From Bettongia penicillata ogilbyi (taxonomy: Eukaryota > Chordata > Mammalia > Diprotodontia > Potoroidae): a stretch of DNA of 64,000 nt. Numbering within the stretch: position 1 is the first letter of the stretch; every line of letters begins with the position of its first letter. Location: the NCBI GenBank assembly GCA_023548195.1, contig JAJHZJ010000220.1, forward strand, positions 1,433,279 through 1,497,278, written 5' to 3'. Shown one piece after another: positions 1 through 10,638 of this stretch. The notes under the pieces were generated by a model that was not told the origin of the DNA, searched no databases, and worked only from the letters and a program-made list of their open reading frames with translations. The translations under genes were made by a program, and so were the position numbers.

Positions 1-960
1 TTCCTTATATGTGCTTTAAATATGAAAAGGAAGTTAGCATCTTGGGAGTAAGTAACTAGGATGTATAATTCGTGAATGTTCGTGAAACATTGGAGTTTGT
101 TTTCAAAATGTTCTTGAAATACCTTATAGCAATATTAGTTAAATAAGTCAGAAGGGAAGACAAAAAGACCTCAGAGAACAATCCTCAATATTTAAAGCAA
201 ATCTGAATAATTTTAAGATGAATGCTTTACAGAAATATATTTATATTCAGAAAACTATTTGAAGACAGAAAATTATAAGAACTGATAATAAAGAGTGACT
301 ATTCCTGTAACACCGAAAAGGAGATAATTAAAGCTTGTAATAAAAATCCTTTAGAAAAAATCCCCCTAAGACTCAGAAAAACCTAGATTTTTCAAATTAG
401 GTGCTCAAAATTTAAGATTAGATATGGCTGTTCCTACCCGGACAAAGGCAAGAGTTGATTTGAATAACTTCTTGATCACATCACTCAATAAAGATGGTTA
501 ATTTGTGAAAATATCAGGCCAATAAAACAATATTAAAATTCTAGTACTCTATACTCTACGGCTCATAACTGCACAAAGATAAAATTAATAAAAAATTTGT
601 AAACATCTAACCAGATAAGACCAGAAGGTAATTATGATGTGCTTTATTTGTATTTTAATTTTATTTATTGTTTCTACATTGCCTAAGATTACATTGACCA
701 TTTTTTACTTTTTTATCACATGTTGATTCATATTGAGGTTTTACATCACTAAAACTTTTTGGTTTTCACGTAAATTTTTCTTAGCTTTGCCTCCTATATT
801 TGTGCATTGGTGTATGTTTTTTACTCTAAATACAAAAGAATGCCAGTGGATAAAAAATGGACCATCAAAGGTCATTTTTAAAGGAAAAATCTGACAAGTA
901 GGAGAAGAAACAAGAGAAAGCAATATTATAGAAAACAAAGGAATAAAGGATATCAAGAAT
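1..960. other. AT-rich intergenic DNA, nothing recognised
   Basis: No coding region, RNA gene or clear repeat was recognised. A 71-codon minus-strand frame at 741-956 lies in low-complexity T-rich sequence and resembles no family I know. Very old L1 sequence may continue in from the right, but I cannot show it. Confidence 0.5.
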
Positions 961-1885
961 GAAAGGAGAACTTTTGGCTCGTAAGACTGCTTGAACAGAA
1001 CAAATCCAATTTTTCACATACCTACTACAGCAAAAATCTGAAATCTATATTGTATCAAGAAGAAATCAAGAAATGCAAAGATTCACATCTATCAATATCA
1101 TTTCTATACATTATAAACAATACCCAATAACTACAGCTAGTATAAAATATTTTGTAATCTACCTACCAAGATACCCGCAGGAGTAACATAATTACACAAG
1201 TAAGAATAGATTTAAACAATTAGAAGGAAAATGAGAAACTGGGGTGGGGAGTGATTGGAGAGCTTATAGTATTTTTTTTTTCTTTCTGATAAAGGCCTCA
1301 TTTCTGAAATATACAGGGAAGTAAACCAAATTTTAAAAGTAAGAACTATTTCTGAATTGACAAATGGTGGAAAAATATGAATAGGTGGTTTTCAGAAGAA
1401 GAAATCAGAGCTATAAATTGGTATAAAAAGTTCTAAATTGCTAACCATTAGAGGAATGCAAATTAAAACAACTTTGATCTACCACACAATAGAAAAGGGA
1501 AATGAAAAATTTTGAATGGGATGTGAGATTAGGTACACGAATGCGTTGTTGTTTCTGTTGTGAACTGGCTCAAATATTCTGCAGTACAGTTTGATACTAT
1601 ATCCAAAGGTTTATAAAATTGTATACACTCTTTTCCCCAGAAATACCACCACTGTCTGTATTCGACAGATATTAAGGAAAAGAGGAAAAGAAGTTGTATG
1701 TACAAAACATTCCTGACAGCTCTTTTTGTGGTAAGAAAGAATTGGAAACTAAGGGGCTGTCCATCAATTGAGGAATGGCTGAACGAGTTGTTGTATATGA
1801 TTTTGATGAAATGTAATTGTGCTATAAGAAATGAGGGTAGTGAAAGTTTCAGAGAAAAAATAATTTTTATAATTATCAAAACTAT
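961..1885 (+). mobile_element. L1 ORF2 3' part and 3' end, decayed
   Basis: Nucleotide blocks typical of the marsupial L1 3' region are present in order: the stretch around 1130-1200 (ctacctaccaagata), the 'aaatgcaaattaaaacaact' block near 1456, and the 'gctctttttgtggtaagaaa' and 'ccatcaattgaggaatggct' blocks near 1719-1785, then 'gtgctataagaaatga'. These blocks recur in the same order in the other L1 tails of the window (2500, 26000, 30100). No long frame survives. It stops near 1885 without a poly(A) tail and a second L1 piece follows, so the junction is a deletion or a later insertion. Confidence 0.65.
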
Positions 1886-3180
1886 CTGATACTGGCTAAG
1901 AAATAGGTAAGTGGATCAGTAGAACAGAGCAAACATATGATACACAGTAGCAAGTGATTATAGTAATCTTGTGTTTGACAAATGTAAAGATTTAATGTTT
2001 TCAGACAATATACTATTGGGTAAAAAAAGGAAAATTTGAAAACAGTGGCAGAAATTAGAAATGAATCAATATATTACCATATGCATCTAGTCAAAATGGA
2101 TACATGACCTAGATATCAAAGGATATAGCCTGAGAAAACCAGAACATGGAACACATTTTATATATATATATATGACTTGTGGATAGGAGAATATATGAAT
2201 AAACATGAGATAGAGAACATAGTGAGGTATAAAGTGAATAACTTTTGTTATATTAAATTTTAAAAGTAGCTTTTGTATAAATAAAATTAATTTATCCAAG
2301 ATTAGAAGTAAAGTAAGAATTTGGGGCAATTTTTATAGAGAGTTTCTCAGATAAAGGTGTCATATCTCAAATACATAGAGAACTTTGTCAATTTTTTTTA
2401 AAATGTCATTCCACAATTTATAAAAGAAGAAAGGATATAAACAGTTTTTCAAAGAAGTCAAAACTATATATAGTCATATAAAATTCTCTAAATCATTATT
2501 GAGTAGAGAAATGCAAATTAAAACAACTTTGAGAAATCTCACTCCTGTCAGATTGACTAAAACGATATGAGGGGGAAATGGCAAATGTTGAAAGAAATGT
2601 GGAAAACTGGCACATTAATATACTGTTGGTAGAACTGTGAACTAATCCAACCATTTTGGAGAGCAATCTAGAACTATGCCCAAAGAATTAGAAAGCTTTC
2701 TTTATACTTTGACCAAGGAATACCATTACTAGATCTGTTTCCTAATGTGATCAGGCAAAGATGAAAATAACCTATATGTTCCAAAATATGTATAGCAGTT
2801 CTCTTTGTGTTTTTGAAGGGATAGCCATCAATTGTGGAATAGTTAAACAAGTTGTGGTGTGTGATTGCAGTGGAACGTTGTAAGAAATGTTGAGCTGAAT
2901 GATTTTAGAAAAACTTTGAAGGACTTACATGGAATAGAAAAGTGAAGTGGGTAGAGCCAAGACAACATTGTATACAGTAGTAGCAATATTATTGGAAGAA
3001 TAATTATGAACAATCAAGTTATTTTCAGTACTATAAATATTCAAATCAACTATAAAGAATGTATAATGGATGATGCTATCTACCTTCACAGAAAAAACTG
3101 ACAAATAAAAGTTTGAAAAGTATAGTTTTTGCATATATTTATGAATCTATGTCAATACTATGTGGAGAGAGTGAGAAGGA
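1886..3180 (+). mobile_element. Second L1 ORF2-3' end fragment, decayed
   Basis: This repeats the order of L1 blocks seen just upstream: sequence like late ORF2 (1906-2330), then 'gagaaatgcaaattaaaaca' near 2505, the 'ctcctgtcagattgactaaa' block near 2543, 'actgttggtagaactgtgaa' near 2622, 'tgcccaaagaattagaaag' near 2678 and 'caattgtggaatagttaaac' near 2830. It is a separate copy rather than a continuation, because these 3' blocks have already occurred at 1450-1850. The frame is destroyed. Confidence 0.65.
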
Positions 3181-3890
3181 ACCATTTTGGAACATGAAAA
3201 ATAGTAGATTAATTTAATTTAAAAAAGAAAAAAAATAAATCTTGGAAGATTTCTACGAACTGATCCAAAGTGATGTGAGCAGCACCAAGAGAACAATGCA
3301 TACAATATGAGCAAAATTGTAAGTATAATCAATTTATTTAACTGCTTTGATCATGGTTGTTCAGTTACTTTAGTTGTGCCTAAATCGTTCTGACTTCTTT
3401 TGAGTTTTCTTAACACAGATACTAGAATGATTTGTCATTTTCTTTTTCAGCTCATTTTATATATAAAGAAAGTGAGGCAAATACATATGGGCAAAATGAG
3501 GATTAAGTGACTTGCCGAGGATCACACAGCTAGTGAATACTTAAGGTCAGATTTTAACTCAGTGCTCCCTTATTCCAAGTCCAGTGCTCTGTCTACTCTA
3601 TAACCAAGCCACCAATTCTCATCAATACAATGACTGAAAACAATATCAATGGGTTTATGATGAAAAGTACTATCTACTTGCTGAAAGAAAATTGAAGAAC
3701 CCTGAGTTTAGATTCAAGGAGATATTTTCGCACTTTTTGTCTTGCTTATTTTTCAATATGAAAATATATTTTACATAAGTACACATGTACAATGGGTATC
3801 ACTTTCCTTGCTTTTGCAAGGAGTGGGATAGAGCTAGCAGGAGAGAGACAATTTGAAGCTCAAAATTTAAAAAAAATGGGTGTCAAAAAA
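3181..3890 (+). mobile_element. L1 3' UTR split by a SINE
   Basis: The left part (to about 3344) carries the L1 tail block 'gtgatgtgagcagcaccaag', which matches 'gtgagcagaaccaggaaaac' in other copies. The right part (from about 3621) resumes with 'tcatcaatacaatgactgaa' and runs into the usual L1 end with 'atatattttacataagtaca' and 'tttgaagctcaaaatttaaa'. The SINE at 3345-3620 sits between them, so it inserted after this L1. Confidence 0.6.
3345..3620 (-). mobile_element. tRNA/CORE-type SINE (marsupial), nested in L1
   Basis: Read on the plus strand this is the reverse complement of the common marsupial SINE: 'cagctcattttatatataaa', 'gtgacttgccgaggatcaca', 'cagctagtgaata' and a pyrimidine-rich end near 'ctctgtctactctataacca'. 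The same consensus blocks recur at 7577, 15417, 28475, 33635 and 61230. It is non-coding and needs L1 enzymes to move. It interrupts an L1 3' UTR. Confidence 0.8.
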
Positions 3891-4235
3891 TAAGTCTAAC
3901 AAGAAACCAATGTAAGTGGTTTATTAAATCTACAAATTACAGAAAAAGACAGCTAAAACTGTATTACAGGCAATATCAGCACAGAATTGTAAGGGAGAGA
4001 AAGAGAAGGCAGAGCGATCAATAGAGAGAGGGAGGTGAAAAAAAGAGCCACTTTAACATGAAAAATATGTAGAGAATAGGAAAAAAAAATGTTTAAAAGG
4101 TACCCTAGACACATATAAGAGTTTTAAAACTAAAGTCTGGGTTTTATTAAATTTCTCTTTTTGTTTTCCTTTATACATCTTTGTCATTTCCAGCGTACAT
4201 AGCAATGCTTTCTTAAACAATTGAGTTCAATTTGA
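3891..4235. other. Unassigned spacer before the ORF1-only element
   Basis: No gene or repeat was recognised. The sequence is AT-rich, with a purine-rich stretch at 3990-4060. The last bases (near 4218-4235) are the left flank of the next element and resemble its right flank ('attgagttcaa' against 'attgaattaaa'), possibly a worn target duplication. Confidence 0.4.
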
Positions 4236-4890
4236 GGGAGGAGCCAAGATGGCAGAGTAGAAAAATCCACATATACTAGCTCCGAACCCACAGCCCATAA
4301 ATTACCTGTAAAAAGAACTCCCAACAGATTCTGGAGCAGTAGAAGCTGTGTAGAAATGGAGCGGGGGGAGATAACTGTTCCAGAGAGCCCTGAAAAACTG
4401 ACCCCAGATGTCCATCACACACCGGACACAGAGTGGGGCCCAGCCCTGTCTTGGTCACCACCCAAGAGGAGTGGATCCGAGAAGGCTTCAGGGATGGTAT
4501 CTGAGGTGGCCACGAAGGTCCCTCAACCCACAGGTGCTACAGGTCAGTGAGAGAGCCTTCTGGGGTGGCCAAGAGGGGAACAGGGTGTCTCCATAACTCA
4601 GGCCCCCTCGGGAGGTAGGGGTGGGAGAAGCAGTGGCCAGGGGCTCCCAAAGCAGGAAGGACCTCAGATCCATTGTGGAAGGTTTCCACATAAACCCCCT
4701 GAGCGAACAGAGCCTGGGCAGCAGCCCTGCCCCCACCTCAGCACCAGAACTTAATCTCTCACACTGAATAGCAGCCCTGCCCCTTGCTGAAAACTCTGAG
4801 GCTGGGAAGCAGTATTTGAATCTCAGACTCCAACCACTAGTGAGGCAGGGGTGCAGAGGAATTTAAGAAGTCAAGTAACTGGCTGGGAAA

Positions 4891-5993
4891 ATGCCCAGAA
4901 GAGGGAAAAAAAAAATAAGACCATAGAAGGTTACTTTCTTGGTGAACAGATATATTCTCCTTTTCTTTCTGATGAGGAAGAACAATGCTTACGATCAGGG
5001 AAAGACATAGAAGTCAAGGCCTGTGTATCTCAAACATCCAAAATAGATATCCAATGGGCTCAGGCCATGGAAGAACTCAAAAAGGATTTTGAAAATCAAG
5101 TTAGACAGGTGGAGGAAAAACTGAGAAGAGAAATGAGAGAGATGCAAGAAAAGCATGAAAAATGGGGCAATACCTTACTAAAGGAGACCCAAAAATATGC
5201 TGAAGAAAATAACACCTTGAAAAATAGGCTAACTCAATTGGCAAAAGAGGTTCAAAAAGCCAATGAGGAGAAGAATGCTTTCAAAAGCAGAATTAGCCAA
5301 ATGGAAAAAGAGGTTCAAAAGCTCACTGAAGAAAATAGTTCTCTCAAAATTAGAATGGAACAGGTGGAGGCTAACGACTTTATGGGAAACCAAGAAATCA
5401 CCAAACAAAACCAAAAGAATGAAAAAATGGAAGAGAATGTGAAATATCTCATTGGAAAAACAACTGACCTAGAAAACAGATCCAGGAGAGACAATTTAAA
5501 AATTATGGAACTACCTGAAAATCATGATCAAAAAAAGAGTCTAGACATCATCTTTCATGAAATTATCAAGGAAAACTGCCCTGAGATTCTAGAACCAGAG
5601 GGCAAAATAAGTATTCAAGAAATCCACAGATCACTGCCTGAAAGAGATCCAAAAAGAGAAACTCCTAGGAACATTGTGGCCAAATTCCAGAATTCCAAGG
5701 TCAAGGAGAAGGTATTGCAAGCATCTAGAAAGAAACAATTCCAGTACTGTTGAAATACAATCAGGATAACACAAGATCTAGCAGCTTTTACATTAAGGGA
5801 TTGAAGGGCATGGAATAGGATATTCCAGAAGTCAAAGGAAGTAGGACTAAAACCAAGAATCACCTACCCAGAAAAACTGAGTATAATACTTCAGGGGGAA
5901 AAAATGTCTTTCAATTAAATAGAGGACTTTCAAGCATTTTTGATGAAAAGACCAGAGCTGAAAAGAAAATTTGACTTTCAAACACAAGAATGA
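4891..5993 (+). pseudogene. L1-type ORF1 protein, inactivated (copy 1)
   Basis: Encodes an L1 ORF1-like RNA-binding protein, which in L1 forms trimers and coats the element RNA as a chaperone. The canonical start is taken as ATG at 4891 (MPRR...), because copies 2 and 3 have the same ATG context. The A-run after it has 10 As where 8 keep the frame, so this start is frameshifted; the long readable frame runs from 4851 to 5753. Residues 75-190 of that frame are a heptad-rich coiled coil (for example EEKLRREMREMQEKHEKW). The block NRSRRDNLKIMELPE matches the start of the ORF1 RNA-recognition region, and ITYPEKLS near 5860 matches the C-terminal domain. In-frame stops lie at 5751 (TGA), 5802 (TGA) and 5916 (TAA) before the expected end at 5991. 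It is not functional. Confidence 0.9.
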
Positions 5994-6125
5994 GAAGAAG
6001 CATGAAAAAGCAAACAGCAGAGATATCATAAGGGACTTACCAAAGTTGAACTGTTTACATTCCTACATGAAAAGACAATATTTGTAACTCTTGAAACTTT
6101 TCAGTATCTGGGTAGTTGATGGGAT

Positions 6126-6206
6126 TACACACACACACACACACACACATACACACACGTGCACATGCGCACGCACATGCACACTTACACACATGCATGC
6201 ACACAC
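6126..6206 (+). repeat. (CA)n microsatellite, degenerate to 3' side
   Basis: A pure (AC) run at 6126-6148 is followed by interrupted CA/GCAC units. It lies in the 3' UTR of ORF1-only copy 1; copies 2 and 3 have a CA/TG tract at the corresponding place (39311-39341 and 44900-44974), so the tract is part of the element. A minus-strand frame here encodes only repeated Cys-Val. Confidence 0.9.
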
Positions 6207-7199
6207 AGAAACAGAGAGTACAGAGTGAACTGAATAGGATGGGATCATGTCTTAAAAAAAATAAGGTAAATGTATAAGAGAAATGTATTGGTAGGAGAGA
6301 GGGTGAGTGGAATGGAGAAAATTATCTCTCATAGAAGAGGCAAGCAGGAGACATTTTAGTGGAGGAAAAAAGAATAGAGCTGAGAGAAAAACATGAAGTT
6401 TACTCTGATCACATTCAGCTAAAGGAAGGAATAAAATGCACACTCATTTTGGTATGACAACCTTACAATACCGAAAAGTGAGGGAGAAGGAGATAAGCAG
6501 GGTGGGGGGAACGATGGAAGGGAGAACAATGGGAGGAGGGAATAATTTGGAATCAACATTTAGGGAAGGACAGGATCAAAAGAGAGAATAGAAACAATGG
6601 GAGGGGCAGGATAGGATGGAAGGAAATATAGTTAGTCTTACACAACACGACTATCAGGGAAGTCATTTGCAATACTACACAGATATGGCCTATATTGAAT
6701 TGCCTGCCTTCCCAAATGGAATGAATGGGGAGGGAGGGATGCGGAGAAGTTGGAACTCAAAGTTTTAGGAACAACTGTTTAGTATTGTTCTTGCTACTAG
6801 GAAATAAGAAATACAGTTAATGGAGGATAGAAAGATATCTGGCCCTACAGAACAAAAGAGAAGATAGGGACAAGGGAATGGAGGGATGATAGAAGAGAAG
6901 GCAGATTGGTGATTGCAGAAATTAGAATGCTCAGTGTATTGCAGTGGGGGGAGGGGACAAATGGAAAGAAAATTTGGAACCCAAAATTTTGTGAAAACGA
7001 GTGTAAAAAGTTTAATAAATAAATTTAAATAAAAAAACAAAAAAGAAATAATATTGAATTAAAAGGGATGTTAAATATTGCTAATTACTACAGAAAATGG
7101 AGAAAAATCAGTACTGAAATATTCTATTTATCAATTATGCCCTCACCAATGACATTAAATAAGGTAGTTTTAGTAAAGAAAAGGAAATAAGGTTTTACT

Positions 7200-7365
7200 A
7201 TTTTTCCTTCATTTTGAAGAGGGCATCACAGAGTGATGTCTTGACATGTGCATGAATGTGAATTGGATTTATGTGAAGCAGAATTGCACAAAATTGCCAG
7301 CCTCACTGTCTCTTCCAGAAGTATTGAAGTCCAGTGGCAAGACAAAAATCCAGATGACTGATGTG
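7200..7365 (-). mobile_element. RTE-tailed SINE
   Basis: Contains 'ccttcattttgaagagggca' near 7206, 'tgaatgtgaattggatttat' near 7253, 'gccagcctcactgtctcttc' near 7297 and 'agtccagtggcaagacaaaa' near 7327. The first block is the same 3' end as the RTE LINE at 10639 (ccttcattttcgaagaggat), read in the same direction, so the SINE is transcribed from the minus strand. Related copies lie at 20686, 29255, 30735, 31505 and 35946. Confidence 0.7.
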
Positions 7366-7479
7366 GGTTCAGGATAGAGAACCAGTCCTGGAGTCCGGAA
7401 GACCTGAGTTAAAATTTGTCTTCATATACTTGACACTTATTAGCTGCGTGACTTTGATGAAGTCACTCAATCCCAATTG

Positions 7480-7480
<1 letters not shown>
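7366..7480 (+). mobile_element. 5' part of a tRNA/CORE-type SINE
   Basis: Plus-strand SINE head: 'ccagtcctggagtccggaag', 'acctgagttaaaatttgtct' and 'cttattagctgcgtgacttt', ending at a (CA)n at 7480. These are the tRNA-related and core blocks of the common marsupial SINE. The 3' part is missing or replaced by the microsatellite. The 65-codon frame at 7361-7558 is this SINE plus the CA repeat. Confidence 0.7.

Positions 7481-7514
<34 letters not shown>
7480..7514 (+). repeat. (CA)n microsatellite
   Basis: An uninterrupted CA dinucleotide run that directly abuts the truncated SINE. Confidence 0.97.
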
Positions 7515-7517
<3 letters not shown>

Positions 7518-7576
7518 TTCTGTGGGACAGAATCCGGAATTTGCCTCTCAAATACTAATTATAGAGAACATTATGT

Positions 7577-7765
7577 TGTTCTTTTTTGGTCTTGTCTGAC
7601 TTTTCAAACCCCATTTAGGGTTTTATTGGTGAAGATATTGGAGTAGTTTGCCATTCTGTTCTCCAGTTCATTTTACAGATGAGGAAATTGAGGTAAACAA
7701 GATTACATGACTTCCCCAGGGTCACATAGCTGATTACTCAATCCAGATTTGAACTCAGGGTGATT
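7577..7765 (-). mobile_element. tRNA/CORE-type SINE
   Basis: Reverse-complement SINE blocks in order: 'ccatttagggttttattggt', 'gatattggagtagtttgcca', 'cagttcattttacagatgag', 'cccagggtcacatagctgat' and 'ccagatttgaactcagg'. The sequence is close to the consensus used for the other minus-strand copies. Confidence 0.85.
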
Positions 7766-9434
7766 AATTCTGATTTCTGGCTTGATATTCCATTCAGAGT
7801 GCAGTCTAGTTTGCCCCATAGAGCACAGTACTTAGTATAAATCTCACTAATACCAGAATGGCAAATGCTCACCATTAATTCTAAATTATCAACAACTTCT
7901 CTGCTTTGCCCCAATAATTTTGTGACTCCCTCAAATCGAGTCTTGCTTTTCTGCTTAAATTTATTTTCCAAAGATTTTCTTTTATCAACTCCTGCTGCCA
8001 TCCTCTACAAATGATTAGAATGGTACAAATTTCCTCTATCCTTTGTCTTCCCTTGAAAAGATTTAAAACTGCTCCTGTTGATAATCACAAGGGAATTAGC
8101 AATTCAGTTCGACTCATTTTAATAAACATTTTTAGGCTCTTACTACTTTGTCAAATAATAAATTTAACCCCTATTTTTAATCCCTATTTTTTTACAATCA
8201 ATATTATTCAGTTCAATGTGATTCCACAGGGTAATGATTATTTCTGCTATACTTCTTCATTAATATACATTTGATCAGTCTAATTAATATCAGTGCATGC
8301 TTACATATTTTACATAGCTTTTGTTTAGGTTTAATTAGATAAGGTCAAAAAATTTAGACTCAAAAACTTTAAAGTGCAAGTCATAAGTTCATTTGCTTGT
8401 TATAGAGTTCACTTGCCTAACAACAGCAGGCTAACTAGATGACGTCCACCTTTCTGATGAGTAAGTGACCAAGCTAAGTGTAGCAGAGATGACTTAATGA
8501 TATGACAAGCCTCCCTTACACTTTTTTGTTGCCTCTCTGCCCTTTCTCATCCATGCTCTTTCCCAACATGAAGAAGCAGGCATAACTTGGCCATTTGATG
8601 GACTTTGACTTGCCTATCCTATGATCAATGTCCTACAACCATGACTATGACCATTTTTTGACTCTAGCCCTCAATGACCCTAGACTGGACTACCCTGCAG
8701 GTCCTGTTGGAGGACCAACTTCTAAGTCTGTTAAACAATGAAATCCAGTATTTATTTTGCATCGTCTGATTATCAATCACTATAAAACCATGACCTTGAA
8801 GAAAGAGGTCATCTCAGATCATGGACAATGTTCAAGGTCCCTTTCAGTAGAAGAGGTTTCAGTAGTATTTATTGCAGAATAGACATTTCTGGGCCCATAC
8901 TACAAACACCTTAGGAGTCTACAGTCTAAGTGGAAAGACATACAAAAGGATGCTGAAAAGGGGAGGAAGGGTGGGGAACACGATGTTCCATAAAGTTGAA
9001 CCCTAGTAGAACTGCTAATGAAAAATGGAATGTTACCCTGAAGATTTAGATTCCAATGATTTATAAAGGAGGCTATGGAAGGAGTTTAATGCTCTATCTT
9101 GAAGTACTCCAATCAGAAAGCAGAAGTGACTATATTTGCCCATGAATTTTTCCTTTAGGTATTAAAAAAGGCTCAGGGTTGGGACGGGAGGTTATGCTGT
9201 AGATACATTTTACTTTGGGATGATATCAATATTCTGCCTATCTCAATAACCATTGCTAATAGTAGGACATGAAGCATTGCTCAGAGTATAAGAAACTGAA
9301 ACATGGGGGCTCATTATAATGAACAGGCTTCACCTGCAGATTATCAAAAAGGGACAATGAGGCTACTTATTTTCACAAAATTCTGTTTATCTTTCACTAA
9401 ACTTAACTAAACTTTTAAGTCTTATTCTAATTTC
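7766..9434. other. Intergenic, mostly unassigned
   Basis: No gene was recognised. The 87-codon frames at 7738-8001 (-) and 8011-8274 (+) lack any family resemblance. Bases 8855-8945 ('gtatttattgcagaataga ... ggagtctacagtctaagtgg') resemble an old interspersed repeat also seen at 19725, 21650 and 58965. A TATAAAA at about 8780, downstream of moderately GC-richer DNA (8400-8800), could belong to an old LTR, but I see no paired ends. Confidence 0.35.
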
Positions 9435-10436
9435 TGGGAGCCAAGACAGCATAGTAAGCAGTAAATCACCATAACTCTTCCATATTGTCCCCTAGGTAAC
9501 AATAAAATAGTGCCCCCAAAGAAATCCCAGAATGGCAGAATCAGTAAAAATATGAGGTGAATCAATATTTAAACTCTTAGAAGAATGTCAGAAAAGGTTT
9601 ATCTCACTTGGGTAAAAGGAGAGCACAGTCCGAAACAGGAAGGACCCCAGTAAACCAGCAGCAAACCCCATCTTAGCAAACCAGAAGGATACCCTGAGCC
9701 CCAGTGTCATAGAGCAAATAAATGACAACACCAGTATCCACCACCCCCACTTCCTATGTCTCAGCATAACCAGAGGGATAGGCATATTCCATCTCTAAGA
9801 ATTGCCAAAGGATTAAGTATAACCCAGGGCAAAGAGGCAGATAGTAAAACTATGGGTACCTAAGCAAGCAGGCAACCACCAGTACTTCCCCCACTACATA
9901 TGTCAGCATTTACCTCGGCAAACAGACAGATACCAACAACCAGATATTCATGTGATGCAACATAGCCCTGGGCAAACAGCATCCATTGATCAGACAACCA
10001 AGTACTTCAGTGTATCCCTGGAGAAATGTACAAACTCCACTACTCTCAGCATACCTGAGACACTACCACTAGGACCATACAGATAAGATAGTCAGAAACC
10101 TATGGTCTCCAATGACACCAACCATCCCACACGCCATGCCCTAGACACAGTACTAGAAACTCAGGTCTGCCATGGACCTCCAGGCAACATCAGTTCAGCA
10201 CCAAGTAACCAATCAGGTCCTGTAGCACCAGACATAAGAAGTCTGAGGCACTGCCACTTCCACCCCAGGAGAAGAGCTCAAATTCAAAGAAAGGAAAAAG
10301 GATAAAATAATGAGCAAAAACCCCCAAAAAACTTCGTTGTCTCCAGAATGAATACTTCTGTTTGTATTTGCTCAAACCCACCAGTCATCCTGACGTTTTC
10401 TTTTTCAATATTATGTCCTCTACTGTGATATATGAA
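9435..10436 (+). mobile_element. L1 5' UTR fragment of a different subfamily
   Basis: Begins with 'gggagccaagacagcatagt', an altered form of the L1/ORF1-only 5' end gggaggagccaagatggc, followed by about 0.9 kb that is GC-richer and CA-rich. No ORF1 follows; the sequence passes into an L1 tail at about 10437. The middle of the element has therefore been lost, or the copy is a 5'-3' internally deleted derivative. The short frames here (9588-9785, 10102-10305, 10190-10381) are not coding. Confidence 0.5.
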
Positions 10437-10638
10437 CTTAATGGAATGCTATTGTGCAATAAGAAATAATGAATACTCAGATTTCAGACAAACCTGGAAA
10501 AACTTGTACAAGCTGATGCAAGGTGAAATGAGCAGAACCAGGAAAACATTGTACACTATCAGCAACACTGGATGATAATCAACTATGAATGAATCAGCTC
10601 TTCTCAGCAAAACAATTATCCAAGAAAAGTGCAAAGTT

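Larger units (their letters stand above)
4236..7047 (+). mobile_element. ORF1-only L1-derived retroelement (HAL1-like), copy 1
   Basis: Full-length copy of about 2.8 kb. It begins with the L1-type 5' end gggaggagccaagatggc, has a comparatively GC-rich 5' UTR to about 4890, an ORF1 region at 4891-5993, and a 3' UTR with a (CA)n at 6126, a G-rich purine tract near 6499-6540 and an A-rich end near 7047. After the ORF1 stop there is only about 1 kb and none of it resembles endonuclease or reverse transcriptase, so ORF2 is absent. Copies 2 and 3 have the same order and length, so the missing ORF2 is a property of the family and not a deletion in this copy. Flanking target duplication is only weakly visible. 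Known family type: half-L1 (HAL1). Confidence 0.85.

Noticed and set aside
3345..3620. tRNA-like sequence in SINEs as a tRNA gene
   Set aside because: The tRNA-related heads are diverged and embedded in SINE bodies; no cloverleaf with intact anticodon arm was seen.
4236..7047. Copy 1 as a full L1 with a decayed ORF2
   Set aside because: Only about 1 kb follows ORF1, the same length as in the duplication-bounded copies 2 and 3, and no endonuclease or RT motif occurs in it.
7361..7558. A 65-codon frame with His-Thr repeats
   Set aside because: It is a SINE head plus (CA)n translation.
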